The translations under genes were made by a program, and so were the position numbers. From an uncultured Alphaproteobacteria bacterium (GTDB lineage Bacteria; Pseudomonadota; Alphaproteobacteria; Caulobacterales; Caulobacteraceae): a DNA stretch of 64,000 nucleotides. How positions within the stretch are numbered: position 1 is the first letter of the stretch; each line of letters begins with the position of its first letter. Under the pieces are notes generated by a model. It had not been told where the DNA came from. It saw nothing but the letters and a program-made list of their open reading frames with translations, and did no database searches. Location: assembly GCA_903860975.1 (NCBI GenBank), contig CAIOSI010000024.1, forward strand, positions 55,698-119,697. The letters run 5' to 3'. Shown one piece after another: positions 53,932 through 63,112 of this stretch.

Positions 53932-55836
53932 ATGGTCGGACGATTTGACGAGCGTTTCCTAGACGAAATCAAGACACGCCTGCGCCCGTCCGACGTCATC
54001 GGTAAGACGGTGAAGTTGCGACGGCAGGGGCGCGAATACGTCGGCCTTTCGCCCTTCTCGAAGGAGAAAACGCCTTCCTTCTATGTCAACGACGACAAGG
54101 GGCAGTTCTTCGATTTTTCCTCCGGTAAGACCGGTGACATTATCTCGTTTCTGCAGGAGAGCGAGCGGCTGACCTTTGTCGAAGCCGTCGAGCGGCTGGC
54201 CGCCGAGGCGGGTGTCGCGCTTCCCGCGGTCGATCCCCGCGCTGCCGAGCAGGAGAGGGTCCGTCAGGGCCTTGGCGAATGGCTGGAAACCGCGGCCCAT
54301 TGGTTCGAGGCCGAGCTGCGTCGCCCATCTGGCCGCGAGGCCCGCGCTTATTTGGAAAAGCGCGGCCTACCCGAAAAGGACTGGGCTCGCTTTCGCCTGG
54401 GTTTCTCACCGCCCGGCCGGACGGCGCTCAAGGACTACCTTATTGCCAAGGGCGCACGGCCCGGCGAACTGATCGAAGCGGGTATGCTGATCGCCCCGGA
54501 AGACGGCGGAGCGCCCTACGACCGCTTTCGCGACAGGATCATCTTTCCGATCGCCGATGCGCGGGGCCGCGTGATCTCGTTCGGTGGTCGGGCCATGGAT
54601 CCGCAGGCTCGTGCGAAGTACTTGAATGGTCCGGAGACCAGCGTCTTCCACAAGGGCCACCAGCTCTATGGCCTGGCCGAAGCTCGAAAGATTATCGCTG
54701 CGGCGCCAGCAGGCGAAACGCCACCACTGGTCGTCGTCGAAGGCTACATGGACGTGATCGCCTGCCAGCGTGCGGGTCTGCCGGCCGTTGCCGCGATGGG
54801 CACCGCGCTTGGCGAGGACCAGATGGAGGTCCTTTGGCGCCACCACCCCGAGCCTTCGATCTGTCTCGATAGCGATCGTGCCGGCCGCCAGGCAGCCCAT
54901 CGGCTGTTGGATCGCGCCCTGCCGCTGCTGAAGCCCGGGAGGAGCTTCAAGTTCGTCCTTATCGAGAGCGGCAAAGATCCGGACGAGGTGTTGCGTGAAC
55001 AGGGCCCTGCCGCGCTGAAAGCGCAGCTGACCCAGGCAACGCCCTTTGTGGAAGCCCTCTTCCTGCGTGAGCGTGACGCCGATCCATCGGATACCCCCGA
55101 GCGCAGAACCGCGCTCAAGGTGCGCCTGCGTAAACTTGCGGCCACGATCGCGGACCCCGATCTCGCACAGGCTTATAAGGAAGACCTGCTGAGCCGCTAT
55201 GAACAGCTGTGGCCAACCCAACAGCCGGTATTCACTGTCGGGGCTGCGGCGCGCGAGATGTCTCGTCGGCGCTGGGACAAGGAAAAATCAGGTATATCGC
55301 AGGCTGGATCGACGCCTGAGGCTAAAGACGCGAGCCGCCGCTTGAGGGTCTCCCCGCGTCCTCTTGCCGCCGCGCTGGCCCTGGCGGCGGTTCGCGACCC
55401 AGCGGTTATTGATGAAAAGATCGAGCTGATCGGAGCTCGCGGCTTCGGCGACGAAAAACTGGATGGCCTCGCCCAAGCGCTGGTGCGCCTAAGGTATGAG
55501 GCTGACGGCCAGGAATTCGACGGCGCGCTCCAAGCCAGGGGGTTCGATCCTGCCATGTTGACGTTGTTGGAACAGGACGCGCGGCGCGCCGGCGTTAGCG
55601 CCCCGTTCCTCCAGGAGAGCGGTGAGCACGCGCGCGAGCTCTGGTGCCAAGCCTTCGATCTCCTCATGCAGCTGGAGAGTTTGGAGCGCGCGGTGGAGGC
55701 CGCCGCACGCGATCTCGATCGCGAGCGCGACTCAACGGCGTTGAATGCCCTGAAGGCTGAGCGGGATCATCTTCGCAAGCGTCTGAACAGCGACTGGGCG
55801 CACCCGGAAGAGACGGTGGCCGTTCTGCCCCATTGA
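53932..55836 (+). CDS. dnaG: DNA primase
   Basis: DnaG makes RNA primers for lagging-strand synthesis with DnaB. The 634-aa protein begins FDERFLDEIKTRLRPSDVIG and keeps the primase core and Toprim domain (VVVEGYMDVIACQ at about 266, ICLDSDRAGRQAAH at about 310). The N-terminal zinc module has lost all metal ligands: GLSPFSKEKTPSFYVNDDKG and FFDFSSGKTGD replace the usual CPFHxEKTPSF and YHCFGCGxxGD. The C-terminal helicase-binding domain is present (ELWCQAFDLLMQLESLERAV). rpoD follows about 500 nt downstream. Confidence 0.96.
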   Translation: MVGRFDERFLDEIKTRLRPSDVIGKTVKLRRQGREYVGLSPFSKEKTPSFYVNDDKGQFFDFSSGKTGDIISFLQESERLTFVEAVERLAAEAGVALPAVDPRAAEQERVRQGLGEWLETAAHWFEAELRRPSGREARAYLEKRGLPEKDWARFRLGFSPPGRTALKDYLIAKGARPGELIEAGMLIAPEDGGAPYDRFRDRIIFPIADARGRVISFGGRAMDPQARAKYLNGPETSVFHKGHQLYGLAEARKIIAAAPAGETPPLVVVEGYMDVIACQRAGLPAVAAMGTALGEDQMEVLWRHHPEPSICLDSDRAGRQAAHRLLDRALPLLKPGRSFKFVLIESGKDPDEVLREQGPAALKAQLTQATPFVEALFLRERDADPSDTPERRTALKVRLRKLAATIADPDLAQAYKEDLLSRYEQLWPTQQPVFTVGAAAREMSRRRWDKEKSGISQAGSTPEAKDASRRLRVSPRPLAAALALAAVRDPAVIDEKIELIGARGFGDEKLDGLAQALVRLRYEADGQEFDGALQARGFDPAMLTLLEQDARRAGVSAPFLQESGEHARELWCQAFDLLMQLESLERAVEAAARDLDRERDSTALNALKAERDHLRKRLNSDWAHPEETVAVLPH

Positions 55837-56337
55837 AGTGTGCGACAAAATAGCTTCATAAAAACAGAGAGTAGGCTGACGGTTCGGCAGTTCAGAGAGA
55901 ACTTCCCTGCCATCTGTCCACAGCTCATCTTGACATCCGCCGTCTTCGACGCCATCTGGCCGTTGCGGATTTAGCGCGCTGTTGACAGGCATTCGATCGG
56001 GCCGCCGCGAGGATTCGGGCGCGCCCATAAAATCAGATGATGCCTCCCTCGATGCGCGGTGATCCCAGTGGTCGCGCCTCTTCGCGGACTCTTTTAAAGG
56101 GTCGGCAGCTTGTGACGATGCCACCGACGCCTAGGGGGTAGACCTTGGGTGATCGCGGTGTGGCGCGTTTGAGAAGCCCGGAGGTGAAGTGCGGCGCACT
56201 GACGCAAAGCCGATAACATACCGACCAATTTGGGGTGGGCGACAGGTTGCGATGCTTCGGCATTGGCCTTTCCGTCCGCAAGAAATTCTTTCCGGCCCAT
56301 GCCTTGCTGGGGCTTAGCGCCGAATTCGGAGAACTCG
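55837..56337. other. dnaG-rpoD intergenic region
   Basis: About 500 nt without a credible gene. TTGACA at 55930-55935 and another TTGACA near 55983 are possible -35 elements for rpoD, but no convincing -10 lies 16-18 nt further on. No terminator hairpin with a T run was seen after dnaG, so some read-through into rpoD is likely. Confidence 0.5.
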
Positions 56338-58293
56338 ATGAGTACGAACACCGCTGAAGCTGAAGCGCCAGAAACCACAGGCAGCGACGGCCCTTTGCTT
56401 GATCTGACGGACGCGGCGGTCAAGAAATTCATCAAACAAGCCAAGGCTCGCGGCTATGTCACGATGGACGAGCTGAACAAGGTCCTGCCGTCAGAGGAGG
56501 TCACCTCCGAGGCAATCGAAGACACCTTGGCTATGCTTTCCGAGATGGGCGTCAACGTCGTTGAGGCCGAAGAGGACGCCGAGGGCGGCGGCGAAGTCGC
56601 AGTTCGGGAAGAGACCTCGGTCGTCGAGACCACCAAGGAAGCGGCCTACGATCGCACGGACGATCCGGTACGCATGTACCTACGCGAGATGGGCTCAGTG
56701 GAGCTGCTGTCGCGCGAGGGCGAAATCGCGATCGCCAAGCGCATTGAGGCTGGCCGCGACACGATGATCCGCGGGCTCTGCGAAAGCGCGCTGACGTTTG
56801 AAGCTATCATGGTCTGGCGCGAAGAGCTGGGCTCAGGCCGCATCCTGTTGCGCGAGGTCATCGACCTTGAGCAGACTTACGGCGGCGTCAATGCCGCGGC
56901 CGCCGAGGAGCTGGCCGCGAACGCGCCGACGCCCGCCGAAGTCGAAGAAGATGCCGAGCCCGAGTTAAACGCCGATGGCGAGGCGATCGCCAAGAGCGAT
57001 GATGACGATGATTTCGACGATGGGGCTGGTCCGACCATCAGCGCGATGGAGAGCGAGCTGCGCGAAGGCGTGATGCTCACGCTGGATGCGATCGCCTTGG
57101 AGTTCGAGAGCTTCCGCTTGCTGCAGGAGAAATTGGTCGGTCAGCGCCTGAAGGGCGAGGACCTATCGGAAAAGGACCGTGCAGCCTACGTCACGGCGAC
57201 GGGCGCGATCGTCTTGCATCTGAAGACGCTGAAGCTGAACAACAACCGCATCGAGGCGCTGGTCGAGCAGCTCTACGCCATCAACAAACGCTTGATGGGT
57301 CTAGAGGGCCGCCTTCTACGCCTCGCCGACAGCTACGGAATCAGCCGGGGCGAGTTTTTGAAGGCCTACTTTGGCTCCGAATTGCGTCCCGACTGGACCG
57401 ACCAAGTGAAGGCATTGGGCGTACGGTGGACAAAGTTCTCCGAGAACGACAACGGCCAGATTGGCGACATCCGCACCGAGATCGCCGCTCTGGCGACTGA
57501 GACGGGCGTGCCGATCGATGACTACCGACGCATAGTCCAGACGGTCCAAAAAGGTGAACGAGAGGCACGGCAGGCCAAGAAGGAAATGGTTGAGGCCAAC
57601 CTTCGTCTCGTAATCTCGATCGCCAAAAAATACACCAACCGCGGTCTGCAGTTCCTGGATCTCATTCAGGAAGGCAACATTGGTCTGATGAAGGCGGTTG
57701 ATAAGTTCGAATACCGCCGCGGCTACAAGTTCTCGACCTACGCCACCTGGTGGATTCGTCAGGCCATCACCCGTTCGATCGCCGACCAGGCGCGCACCAT
57801 CCGAATTCCGGTGCACATGATCGAGACGATCAACAAGATCGTCCGGACGAGCCGCCAGATGCTGCACGAAATCGGCCGCGAGCCGACACCGGAAGAGCTG
57901 GCCGAAAAATTGGCAATGCCTTTGGAAAAGGTCCGCAAGGTCCTGAAGATCGCCAAGGAGCCAATCAGTCTCGAGACACCGATCGGCGACGAAGAAGACA
58001 GCCACCTTGGTGACTTTATCGAAGACAAGAATGCGATCCTGCCGATTGATGCGGCAATCCAGTCGAACCTGCGGGAGACCACCACTCGTGTGCTCGCGTC
58101 TCTGACGCCCCGCGAAGAACGCGTGCTGCGCATGCGCTTTGGTATCGGCATGAATACCGACCATACCCTCGAGGAAGTCGGCCAGCAGTTCAGCGTCACC
58201 CGCGAGCGCATTCGTCAGATCGAAGCCAAGGCGCTGCGCAAGCTCAAGCATCCGAGCCGCTCGCGCAAGCTGCGCAGCTTCCTGGACAGCTGA
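56338..58293 (+). CDS. rpoD: Primary RNA polymerase sigma factor (sigma-70/73)
   Basis: RpoD directs housekeeping transcription. ATG 56338, after GGAG, gives 651 aa; the ORF-track start is 36 codons too long. Region 1.1 is [20 protein letters not shown], region 1.2 [20 protein letters not shown], an acidic non-conserved insert follows (about 200-240), and region 2 is [20 protein letters not shown] with [15 protein letters not shown] (2.3-2.4). Region 3 and region 4.2 ([20 protein letters not shown]) are complete. Terminator at 58304. Confidence 0.98.
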   Translation: MSTNTAEAEAPETTGSDGPLLDLTDAAVKKFIKQAKARGYVTMDELNKVLPSEEVTSEAIEDTLAMLSEMGVNVVEAEEDAEGGGEVAVREETSVVETTKEAAYDRTDDPVRMYLREMGSVELLSREGEIAIAKRIEAGRDTMIRGLCESALTFEAIMVWREELGSGRILLREVIDLEQTYGGVNAAAAEELAANAPTPAEVEEDAEPELNADGEAIAKSDDDDDFDDGAGPTISAMESELREGVMLTLDAIALEFESFRLLQEKLVGQRLKGEDLSEKDRAAYVTATGAIVLHLKTLKLNNNRIEALVEQLYAINKRLMGLEGRLLRLADSYGISRGEFLKAYFGSELRPDWTDQVKALGVRWTKFSENDNGQIGDIRTEIAALATETGVPIDDYRRIVQTVQKGEREARQAKKEMVEANLRLVISIAKKYTNRGLQFLDLIQEGNIGLMKAVDKFEYRRGYKFSTYATWWIRQAITRSIADQARTIRIPVHMIETINKIVRTSRQMLHEIGREPTPEELAEKLAMPLEKVRKVLKIAKEPISLETPIGDEEDSHLGDFIEDKNAILPIDAAIQSNLRETTTRVLASLTPREERVLRMRFGIGMNTDHTLEEVGQQFSVTRERIRQIEAKALRKLKHPSRSRKLRSFLDS

Positions 58294-58303
58294 GAACGGT
58301 CAG

Positions 58304-58328
58304 GGCCCCGCTCCTTGCGGGGCCTTTT
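58304..58328 (+). terminator. Rho-independent terminator of rpoD
   Basis: GGCCCCGC and GCGGGGCC form an 8-bp perfect stem with loop TCCTT, followed by TTTTCGTT, 11 nt after the rpoD stop. Confidence 0.92.
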
Positions 58329-58338
58329 CGTTCTGCGC

Positions 58339-58959
58339 TTAGCGCCAGCCGTAGTTGAAACTAATCGAGATCCGCTCCGTCTTGGCGCGGTTGGCGGGCA
58401 CTTCGTGGCGCAGCCAACTTTCCCACATGAACACTGTGCCCGCCTCCGGGGTCAGATAGACGAACGCCTGGTCATCTTGCGGTGCGTCGCGTCTTCGCGG
58501 CGGGGCGGCCATCATCATCGGCAGGCGCGGGTCCTCGAGCTTGAGAGCACTCGAGCCTGGCGGCGTTGTCACATAGATCGTCCCCGACAATACGCTGTGA
58601 GGATGAATGTGCCCTGAGTGGGTCGCTCCCGGTTTCAGCAGGTTGGCCCAAAGGCTGTCGAGCTTCAGCCGGCCACGGCCCAGGTCAAACGCCAGGTCCT
58701 TGGCGAAGGTGGCGGCATGCTTGTCGAGTTTGGTCTTCAACTCCCCAAAGACGCTTGCCCGCGTCGTCAGGTCGTTCAGCGAGGCATAGGAGGTGTAACC
58801 GTCATAGTTGTTGGCCTTGCACCAAGCTCGTCCTGCGATATCCTCACGCGCCAGCATGCGACAAGCGCCTTCCAATTCGGCCCTGAAATTTTCGAAGTTC
58901 CGGTCTGTGCTAAGTGATGCATTATAGATCGGAGTCGCGAACAGGTGACGTATCGCCAT
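58339..58959 (-). CDS. Putative 2OG-Fe(II) oxygenase (TIGR02466-like)
   Basis: The 206-aa protein begins AIRHLFATPIYNASL and has the iron motif HSGHIHPHSVLSGTIYV, the distal His in SWLRHEVPANRAKTERISIS with the 2-oxoglutarate Arg, and ends FNYGWR. This matches the TIGR02466 group (conserved, uncharacterised 2OG oxygenases). Substrate unknown. Convergent with rpoD, sharing the terminator region. Confidence 0.85.
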   Translation of the reverse strand: MAIRHLFATPIYNASLSTDRNFENFRAELEGACRMLAREDIAGRAWCKANNYDGYTSYASLNDLTTRASVFGELKTKLDKHAATFAKDLAFDLGRGRLKLDSLWANLLKPGATHSGHIHPHSVLSGTIYVTTPPGSSALKLEDPRLPMMMAAPPRRRDAPQDDQAFVYLTPEAGTVFMWESWLRHEVPANRAKTERISISFNYGWR

Positions 58960-59087
58960 AGGGGGGCGCTAATCGTCTCTGCGCCGAAAGTCAAAAGTTG
59001 GTGCGTCTGGCGCTTCGCTTAAAGGTCCGCTAGGAATTTCAGCAAATACGACTCCGTCGGTTTTTGAGATGGAGATTTGGGGAGCGA

Positions 59088-59987
59088 ATGATGATTAGGA
59101 CTTTGGTTGCGCTGGCGTTGGCTGGCGCGGTTGTTGGCGGTCAGGCTCAAGCCCAGACCGCTCCCGCCAAGGCAAAGCCGGCGGCTACAGCGACGAAGGG
59201 TGCCTCGAAGGCTTCGGCCTACCGTGCGCCCCGCGGTCCGGATGGCAAGCATCCCGACCTGAACGGTGTTTGGCAGGTGATGAACACTGCCAATTGGAAC
59301 ATCGAGCCCCATGCGGCGAGCGCCGCGCTTCAAATGCGTCCTGGTCCCGTGGTTCCAGTGCCAGCCAAGGACGTGTTGGCGCTTGGAGCGGTTGGCTCAG
59401 TGCCCGCCGGTCTTGGCGTCGTCGAAGGCGGCGCGATCCCTTACACGCCAGCGGCTTTGAAGCAGCGCGACGCCAACAAGTCTGACTGGATCCACAAAGA
59501 TCCGGAGATCAAGTGCTACCTGCCAGGCGTACCACGCGCCAACTACATGTCGCTGCCGTTCCAGATCTTCCAGTCTGAGAGCGCGACCTTGATCGCCTAC
59601 GAATATGCAGGGGCCGTGCGCAATCTGCAGTTCAAGGACCCAGGTCCGGCCCCCGTCGACAGCTGGATGGGTCAGTCGGTCGCTCACTGGGAAGGCGATA
59701 GCTTGGTGGTGGTTGTGACCGGCATGCTCGACTCGACCTGGTTCGATCGCGCAGGCAATTTCCACACCGGCGATGTCAAGGTTGTTGAGCGTTGGACCCC
59801 TACCGGTCCTGGCGTGATGCGCTATGAGGCCACGATCGAGGATCCCAGCATCTTCACGCGTCCTTGGAAGATGAGCATGAATCTTTATAAGCACGTTGGC
59901 GAAGACGCTCGCCTTCAACAGTTCAAGTGTGTCGAGTTCGTCGAAGAATTGATGTACGGTCACTTGCGCAAAGAGCCGCTTAAGTAA
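59088..59987 (+). CDS. Secreted protein of unknown function
   Basis: The 299-aa protein from ATG 59088 (after GGGGAG) has a signal peptide (MMIRTLVALALAGAVVGGQAQA) and an Ala/Lys/Pro linker. The conserved core (HPDLNGVWQVMNTANWNIEP, then KCYLPGVPRANYMSLPFQIF, and WEGDSLVVVVTGMLDSTWFD) is of a type frequent in Caulobacterales, sphingomonads and acidobacteria. It is the first of a group with a DUF6152 protein and two DUF6644-like membrane proteins. Confidence 0.75.
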   Translation: MMIRTLVALALAGAVVGGQAQAQTAPAKAKPAATATKGASKASAYRAPRGPDGKHPDLNGVWQVMNTANWNIEPHAASAALQMRPGPVVPVPAKDVLALGAVGSVPAGLGVVEGGAIPYTPAALKQRDANKSDWIHKDPEIKCYLPGVPRANYMSLPFQIFQSESATLIAYEYAGAVRNLQFKDPGPAPVDSWMGQSVAHWEGDSLVVVVTGMLDSTWFDRAGNFHTGDVKVVERWTPTGPGVMRYEATIEDPSIFTRPWKMSMNLYKHVGEDARLQQFKCVEFVEELMYGHLRKEPLK

Positions 59988-60093
59988 CGACTACTCCCGC
60001 CCTGTCTTCCTGCGCCCGTTTTGTGGTCACCATGGCCTCAATGTGGTCGCAGAAAGATGAAAAGATAGCAGCATCCTCCGCTGGAGACGCCCA

Positions 60094-60549
60094 ATGAATT
60101 TCCGTAGTTTTATTATCCCAACGATGATTTCCGCCGGCCTTTTGGCCGCTGCGACGATCGGCGTCACGCAGGCTTCGGCCCACCACGCCTTCGCCGCTGA
60201 ATTTGACGGCAAGGCCCCGGTTCTGCTCCGCGGCAAGGTCGTCAAGGTCGAATGGATCAACCCGCACGCGTGGGTGCACGTCAATGTGATCGCCGCTGAT
60301 GGCACAGCGACGGAGTGGATGGTTGAGGGCGGCACGCCCAACACCCTGCTGCGTGCTGGCATTGACCGTAACTCGCTGAAGGTCGGCACGGACATCGTCG
60401 TCCGCGGCTATCAGTCGAAAGACAAGGCCTGTACGCCGATCTGTAAGGCGAACGGCCGCGATGTGACCTTCCCGGACGGCCGCAAGCTGTTCATGGGCTC
60501 GTCCGGCACTGGCGCGCCGAAGGATGGTTCCGACGCGACCGAGAAATAG
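60094..60549 (+). CDS. DUF6152-family secreted protein
   Basis: The 151-aa protein has a signal peptide (GLLAAATIGVTQASA) and the DUF6152 signature: HHAFAAEFDGKAPVLLRGKV, VVKVEWINPHAWVHVNV, then WMVEGGTPNTLLRAG and CTPICKANGRDVTFPDG. The fold resembles an OB barrel. Function unknown; it follows the secreted protein by 106 nt and is ended by a strong terminator. Confidence 0.85.
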   Translation: MNFRSFIIPTMISAGLLAAATIGVTQASAHHAFAAEFDGKAPVLLRGKVVKVEWINPHAWVHVNVIAADGTATEWMVEGGTPNTLLRAGIDRNSLKVGTDIVVRGYQSKDKACTPICKANGRDVTFPDGRKLFMGSSGTGAPKDGSDATEK

Positions 60550-60569
60550 GCATTAGCCAGGATTTATTA

Positions 60570-60594
60570 GGGGGGCGCATAGCCCCCCTTTTTT
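60570..60594 (+). terminator. Rho-independent terminator after the DUF6152 gene
   Basis: GGGGGGC and GCCCCCC pair over loop GCATA and are followed by TTTTTT, 20 nt after the stop codon. Confidence 0.92.
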
Positions 60595-60864
60595 CTGGGC
60601 GCGCTGAGTGCTGTGAGCCGGCGTCGTCGCGCGTGATGATATCGAGCGAAGCGGCTGGGCCGCTTTGGCCCTGACGTCTTCCGTTCGGTACGACAGCGTG
60701 CCTCGGACAGTCTAAGACGTTCAGACTGTAACCAAGGTGTAACAGCGCTGGAACCGTTGGTTGCTTGATTGTCGGGCTATGGCGGGTGCGTATGAGCAGG
60801 CGACGCGATCACGATCGCTGCTTGAGGTGGGGAACAGGATGGACGGACTAAGGGAGCTGCGCCA
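60595..60864. other. Intergenic region upstream of the DUF6644-like pair
   Basis: About 270 nt. It contains a direct repeat (TGTAAC, 60728-60744) but no gene. Confidence 0.5.
60728..60744 (+). promoter_or_regulatory. Direct repeat TGTAAC-N5-TGTAAC
   Basis: Two TGTAAC copies have an 11-nt period, the layout of tandem response-regulator sites such as Pho boxes, although the sequence is not a Pho consensus. It lies about 120 nt before the DUF6644-like gene pair. Confidence 0.4.
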
Positions 60865-61479
60865 ATGATTGGCGCATTCTTAAACTGGCTTCAGCACGGC
60901 TTTGGAAAAGGTCCGACGCCGGATGGCCAATCCTTCAGCGAATTGCTTCTAGGCTCGCTCAATTTCTGGAATCTTCTGGAAGGCACCCACCTCATCGCGC
61001 TGATGTTGTTTGCGGGCACAATCTTGGTGGTCGATCTGCGGCTTCTGGGCGTAACGTTTCGGAAAACAAAGGTATCGGTGGTCAGCAATGCAATCCTGCC
61101 GCTGACGGTGTTCAGTTTCATCTTTGTGGTGATCACGGGGACGGGCCTGCTTTTCGCCAAGCCGATTTTCTACTACCACGACATCTGGTTCCGAGCGAAA
61201 ATGGTCTTCTTGGCCATCGCGCTGATCAACATCTTGGTCTTCCATGGCCAGACCCAGAAGACGCAAGGCTCGTGGGACGCCGATGAACTCCCACCGCGCA
61301 CAGCGCGCTTGGCTGCGGCCGGTTCGCTGTTTATGTGGCTTCTGGTTATCGCAACCGGCCGGTTCATTCCCTACAACTGGTATGAGTGCGGCAAGCCTCA
61401 GCCGGCCTTCATCAACTGGGTGGAGGAGTGCAAGACCTCCGATAAGGGCGAAATGAACCTCGCGGGGCAGCACTTATGA
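60865..61479 (+). CDS. DUF6644-like integral membrane protein
   Basis: The 204-aa protein has four or five membrane helices (LIALMLFAGTILVVDLRLLG, ILPLTVFSFIFVVITGTGLL, AKMVFLAIALINILVFHG, LFMWLLVIATGRFIPYNWYE). The helix pattern with a conserved His before helix 1 (EGTHLIAL) recalls small heme or quinone proteins of this DUF group, but no function is established. Its stop overlaps the next start (ATGA), so the pair is coupled. Confidence 0.7.
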   Translation: MIGAFLNWLQHGFGKGPTPDGQSFSELLLGSLNFWNLLEGTHLIALMLFAGTILVVDLRLLGVTFRKTKVSVVSNAILPLTVFSFIFVVITGTGLLFAKPIFYYHDIWFRAKMVFLAIALINILVFHGQTQKTQGSWDADELPPRTARLAAAGSLFMWLLVIATGRFIPYNWYECGKPQPAFINWVEECKTSDKGEMNLAGQHL

Positions 61480-62315
61480 GCAGCATAAACCTCGAGTACT
61501 TTTTCCCCCATGCCAAGCCTTGGGTAGAGAGCCTCGCGAACATTCCCCCGGCGACGTGGGTCAACGGACCCACCTTCGGCTACGCCTCATGGGAGGTCGG
61601 GCATATCGTTTCCCTGGTTCTGCTGGGCGGAACCACAATCCTGATGAACCTGCGCATGCTGGATGCGGGCATGACCGAGGAGCCACCGGCGGAAATCTAC
61701 CGGAATCTGAGATTTTGGCAGAACCTCGGCATCGTTGGCATCGTCATTACCGGTGTGCTGATCGGCTCAGCCAACGCCGTTAAACTCTACGACAGCTCTG
61801 CCTTCGTCGTGAAAATGATGGCGCTGCTTGCTGGGGTCATCCTGACCTATGGCGTGAGCCGCCCCGTCGCTGCGGCCAATGGCGCCGTGGCGCTCCTGCC
61901 GAAGATCTGGTTCGCGATCGGAGGCGCCATATTCCTGGCCGGAATTTGGATCTTTTCGACAACGGAACTGATCGACGTGGGCATCTACCATTTGATCACG
62001 GCCGCAGCGCTGATCCTAATCCCCGTGACGCGTGGCCGGCTACGATGGGCTTATCTCGCTGGCATGATCGCGCTGATCTTAGCGCAGTTCATCCACACTC
62101 ACATCGTGATCAAGCCGGATGACTACGCACATCTGGACCCGGTCAACAAAGTCTACACCGGTCTTTACGTCGCCTGGGTTCTCGGCACGGGAATGGTCAC
62201 CCTGTTCCGCGGTTCGGGCGAGGGGGGCGGGCCGCTGACCAAGCTCGTGGCTTATTCGACGATGCTGGTCTGGGTGCTTGGCGCCGCAGCCGGACGCTGG
62301 ATCGCCTTCCAATAG
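61476..62315 (+). CDS. DUF6644-like integral membrane protein, larger paralogue
   Basis: The 279-aa protein has about seven membrane helices and resembles its partner in the first half (EVGHIVSLVLLGGTTILMNL, NLGIVGIVITGVLIGSANAV). It adds a C-terminal block (LAQFIHTHIVIKPDDYAH, then AGRWIAFQ). Histidines at helix ends (EVGH, IYHLITAA, FIHTHI) could ligate metal or heme; this is speculative. Translationally coupled to the preceding gene. Confidence 0.7.
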   Translation: MSSINLEYFFPHAKPWVESLANIPPATWVNGPTFGYASWEVGHIVSLVLLGGTTILMNLRMLDAGMTEEPPAEIYRNLRFWQNLGIVGIVITGVLIGSANAVKLYDSSAFVVKMMALLAGVILTYGVSRPVAAANGAVALLPKIWFAIGGAIFLAGIWIFSTTELIDVGIYHLITAAALILIPVTRGRLRWAYLAGMIALILAQFIHTHIVIKPDDYAHLDPVNKVYTGLYVAWVLGTGMVTLFRGSGEGGGPLTKLVAYSTMLVWVLGAAAGRWIAFQ

Positions 62316-62332
62316 GGACGGCGCGAAGGTCC

Positions 62333-62548
62333 TTAGCGCGCCTGGAGGCCGAGCAACGACTGCCACATTTCGTTGGCGACCTTGATCACGCCTGCATCCG
62401 CCGTGAAGGCCTGCTTGGCTTGGATCTGGCTGACGGCTTCTGCCGGGTAGTCGCCGTTGACGCCATTGGCGGCGACGCGGTTGGCTGAGGCTGTGAGCTG
62501 CTGGGTCGCTGCCATCATGCCGTAGCGGGCGGTTGAGATCGGATCCAT
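62333..62548 (-). CDS. Orphan 71-aa flagellar rod/hook-like protein
   Basis: The short protein keeps both ends of flagellar axial proteins with nothing between them. The N-terminus is DPISTARYGMMAATQQLTAS and ANRVAANGV, matching AxxGMxAxxxRLxxxAxNxAN. The C-terminus is VSQIQAKQAFTADAGVIKVA, then NEMWQSLLGLQ, matching the FlgG/FlgC end motif. It is about a quarter of the size of real rod proteins and sits 60 kb from flgK in this window. Its role is unknown; it may be a regulator or a minor rod component. Confidence 0.65.
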   Translation of the reverse strand: MDPISTARYGMMAATQQLTASANRVAANGVNGDYPAEAVSQIQAKQAFTADAGVIKVANEMWQSLLGLQAR

Positions 62549-62617
62549 TTCGCCACTGTGAACGGGCCGCAGTTAAGCAATCGCAAGGCGACGTGGTGAA
62601 TTGCCGCTAAGCTTATC

Positions 62618-63061
62618 TTGCCTATCGTCCTTTCGGCGATTGACGCTCCTAGCCGATGTGCGGCTGAATGGGCTGGCTGGGGGACGCGACGGAGAAATGC
62701 CATCAAGCCTTTGAGTCTGCTTGGCGCTGCAGCCTTGGTCTTCGGAGCTGGCCTCGCCGGCGCCACACCCCTGTCGCTGAGCCCTCCAAAGTCTGCCACG
62801 ATCTGCCTGGACGGCGGCGGTCATCAGATGCCGGTCGATTGCCGCACGGCCGAGTCCAGCCGTCTCGTCGCGCGCGAGGACGTTTGCACTTGCCCCGGAG
62901 CCACCTTGCAGGTGACTGCGCCCGTCTGCGGGCCTGGCGTGAAGCCCCCCGGCGAGAACGCCGCTTATGAGAAAGAACGCCTCAAAGCTGTGAGCCATGG
63001 CAGCTTGATGAATGCGAGCTGGCGGGGCCAACCCATGTGTGTCGCGCCCCACAACCGCTAG
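62618..63061 (+). CDS. Secreted cysteine-containing hypothetical protein
   Basis: The open frame encodes a signal-like helix (LSLLGAAALVFGAGLAGATP) and a mature part with five to six cysteines (TICLDGGG, VDCRTAES, VCTCPGATLQ, PVCGPGVK). The start is unresolved. TTG 62618 is far upstream, and the good ribosome site (CGGAGAA, about 62690) points to codons near ATC/TTG 62702-62711. Function unknown. Confidence 0.55.
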   Translation: MPIVLSAIDAPSRCAAEWAGWGTRRRNAIKPLSLLGAAALVFGAGLAGATPLSLSPPKSATICLDGGGHQMPVDCRTAESSRLVAREDVCTCPGATLQVTAPVCGPGVKPPGENAAYEKERLKAVSHGSLMNASWRGQPMCVAPHNR

Positions 63062-63112
63062 CGGCGGCCGAATGATCGTCGCGTTGAATACGTCGAACTT
63101 CCTGCGTATTGG

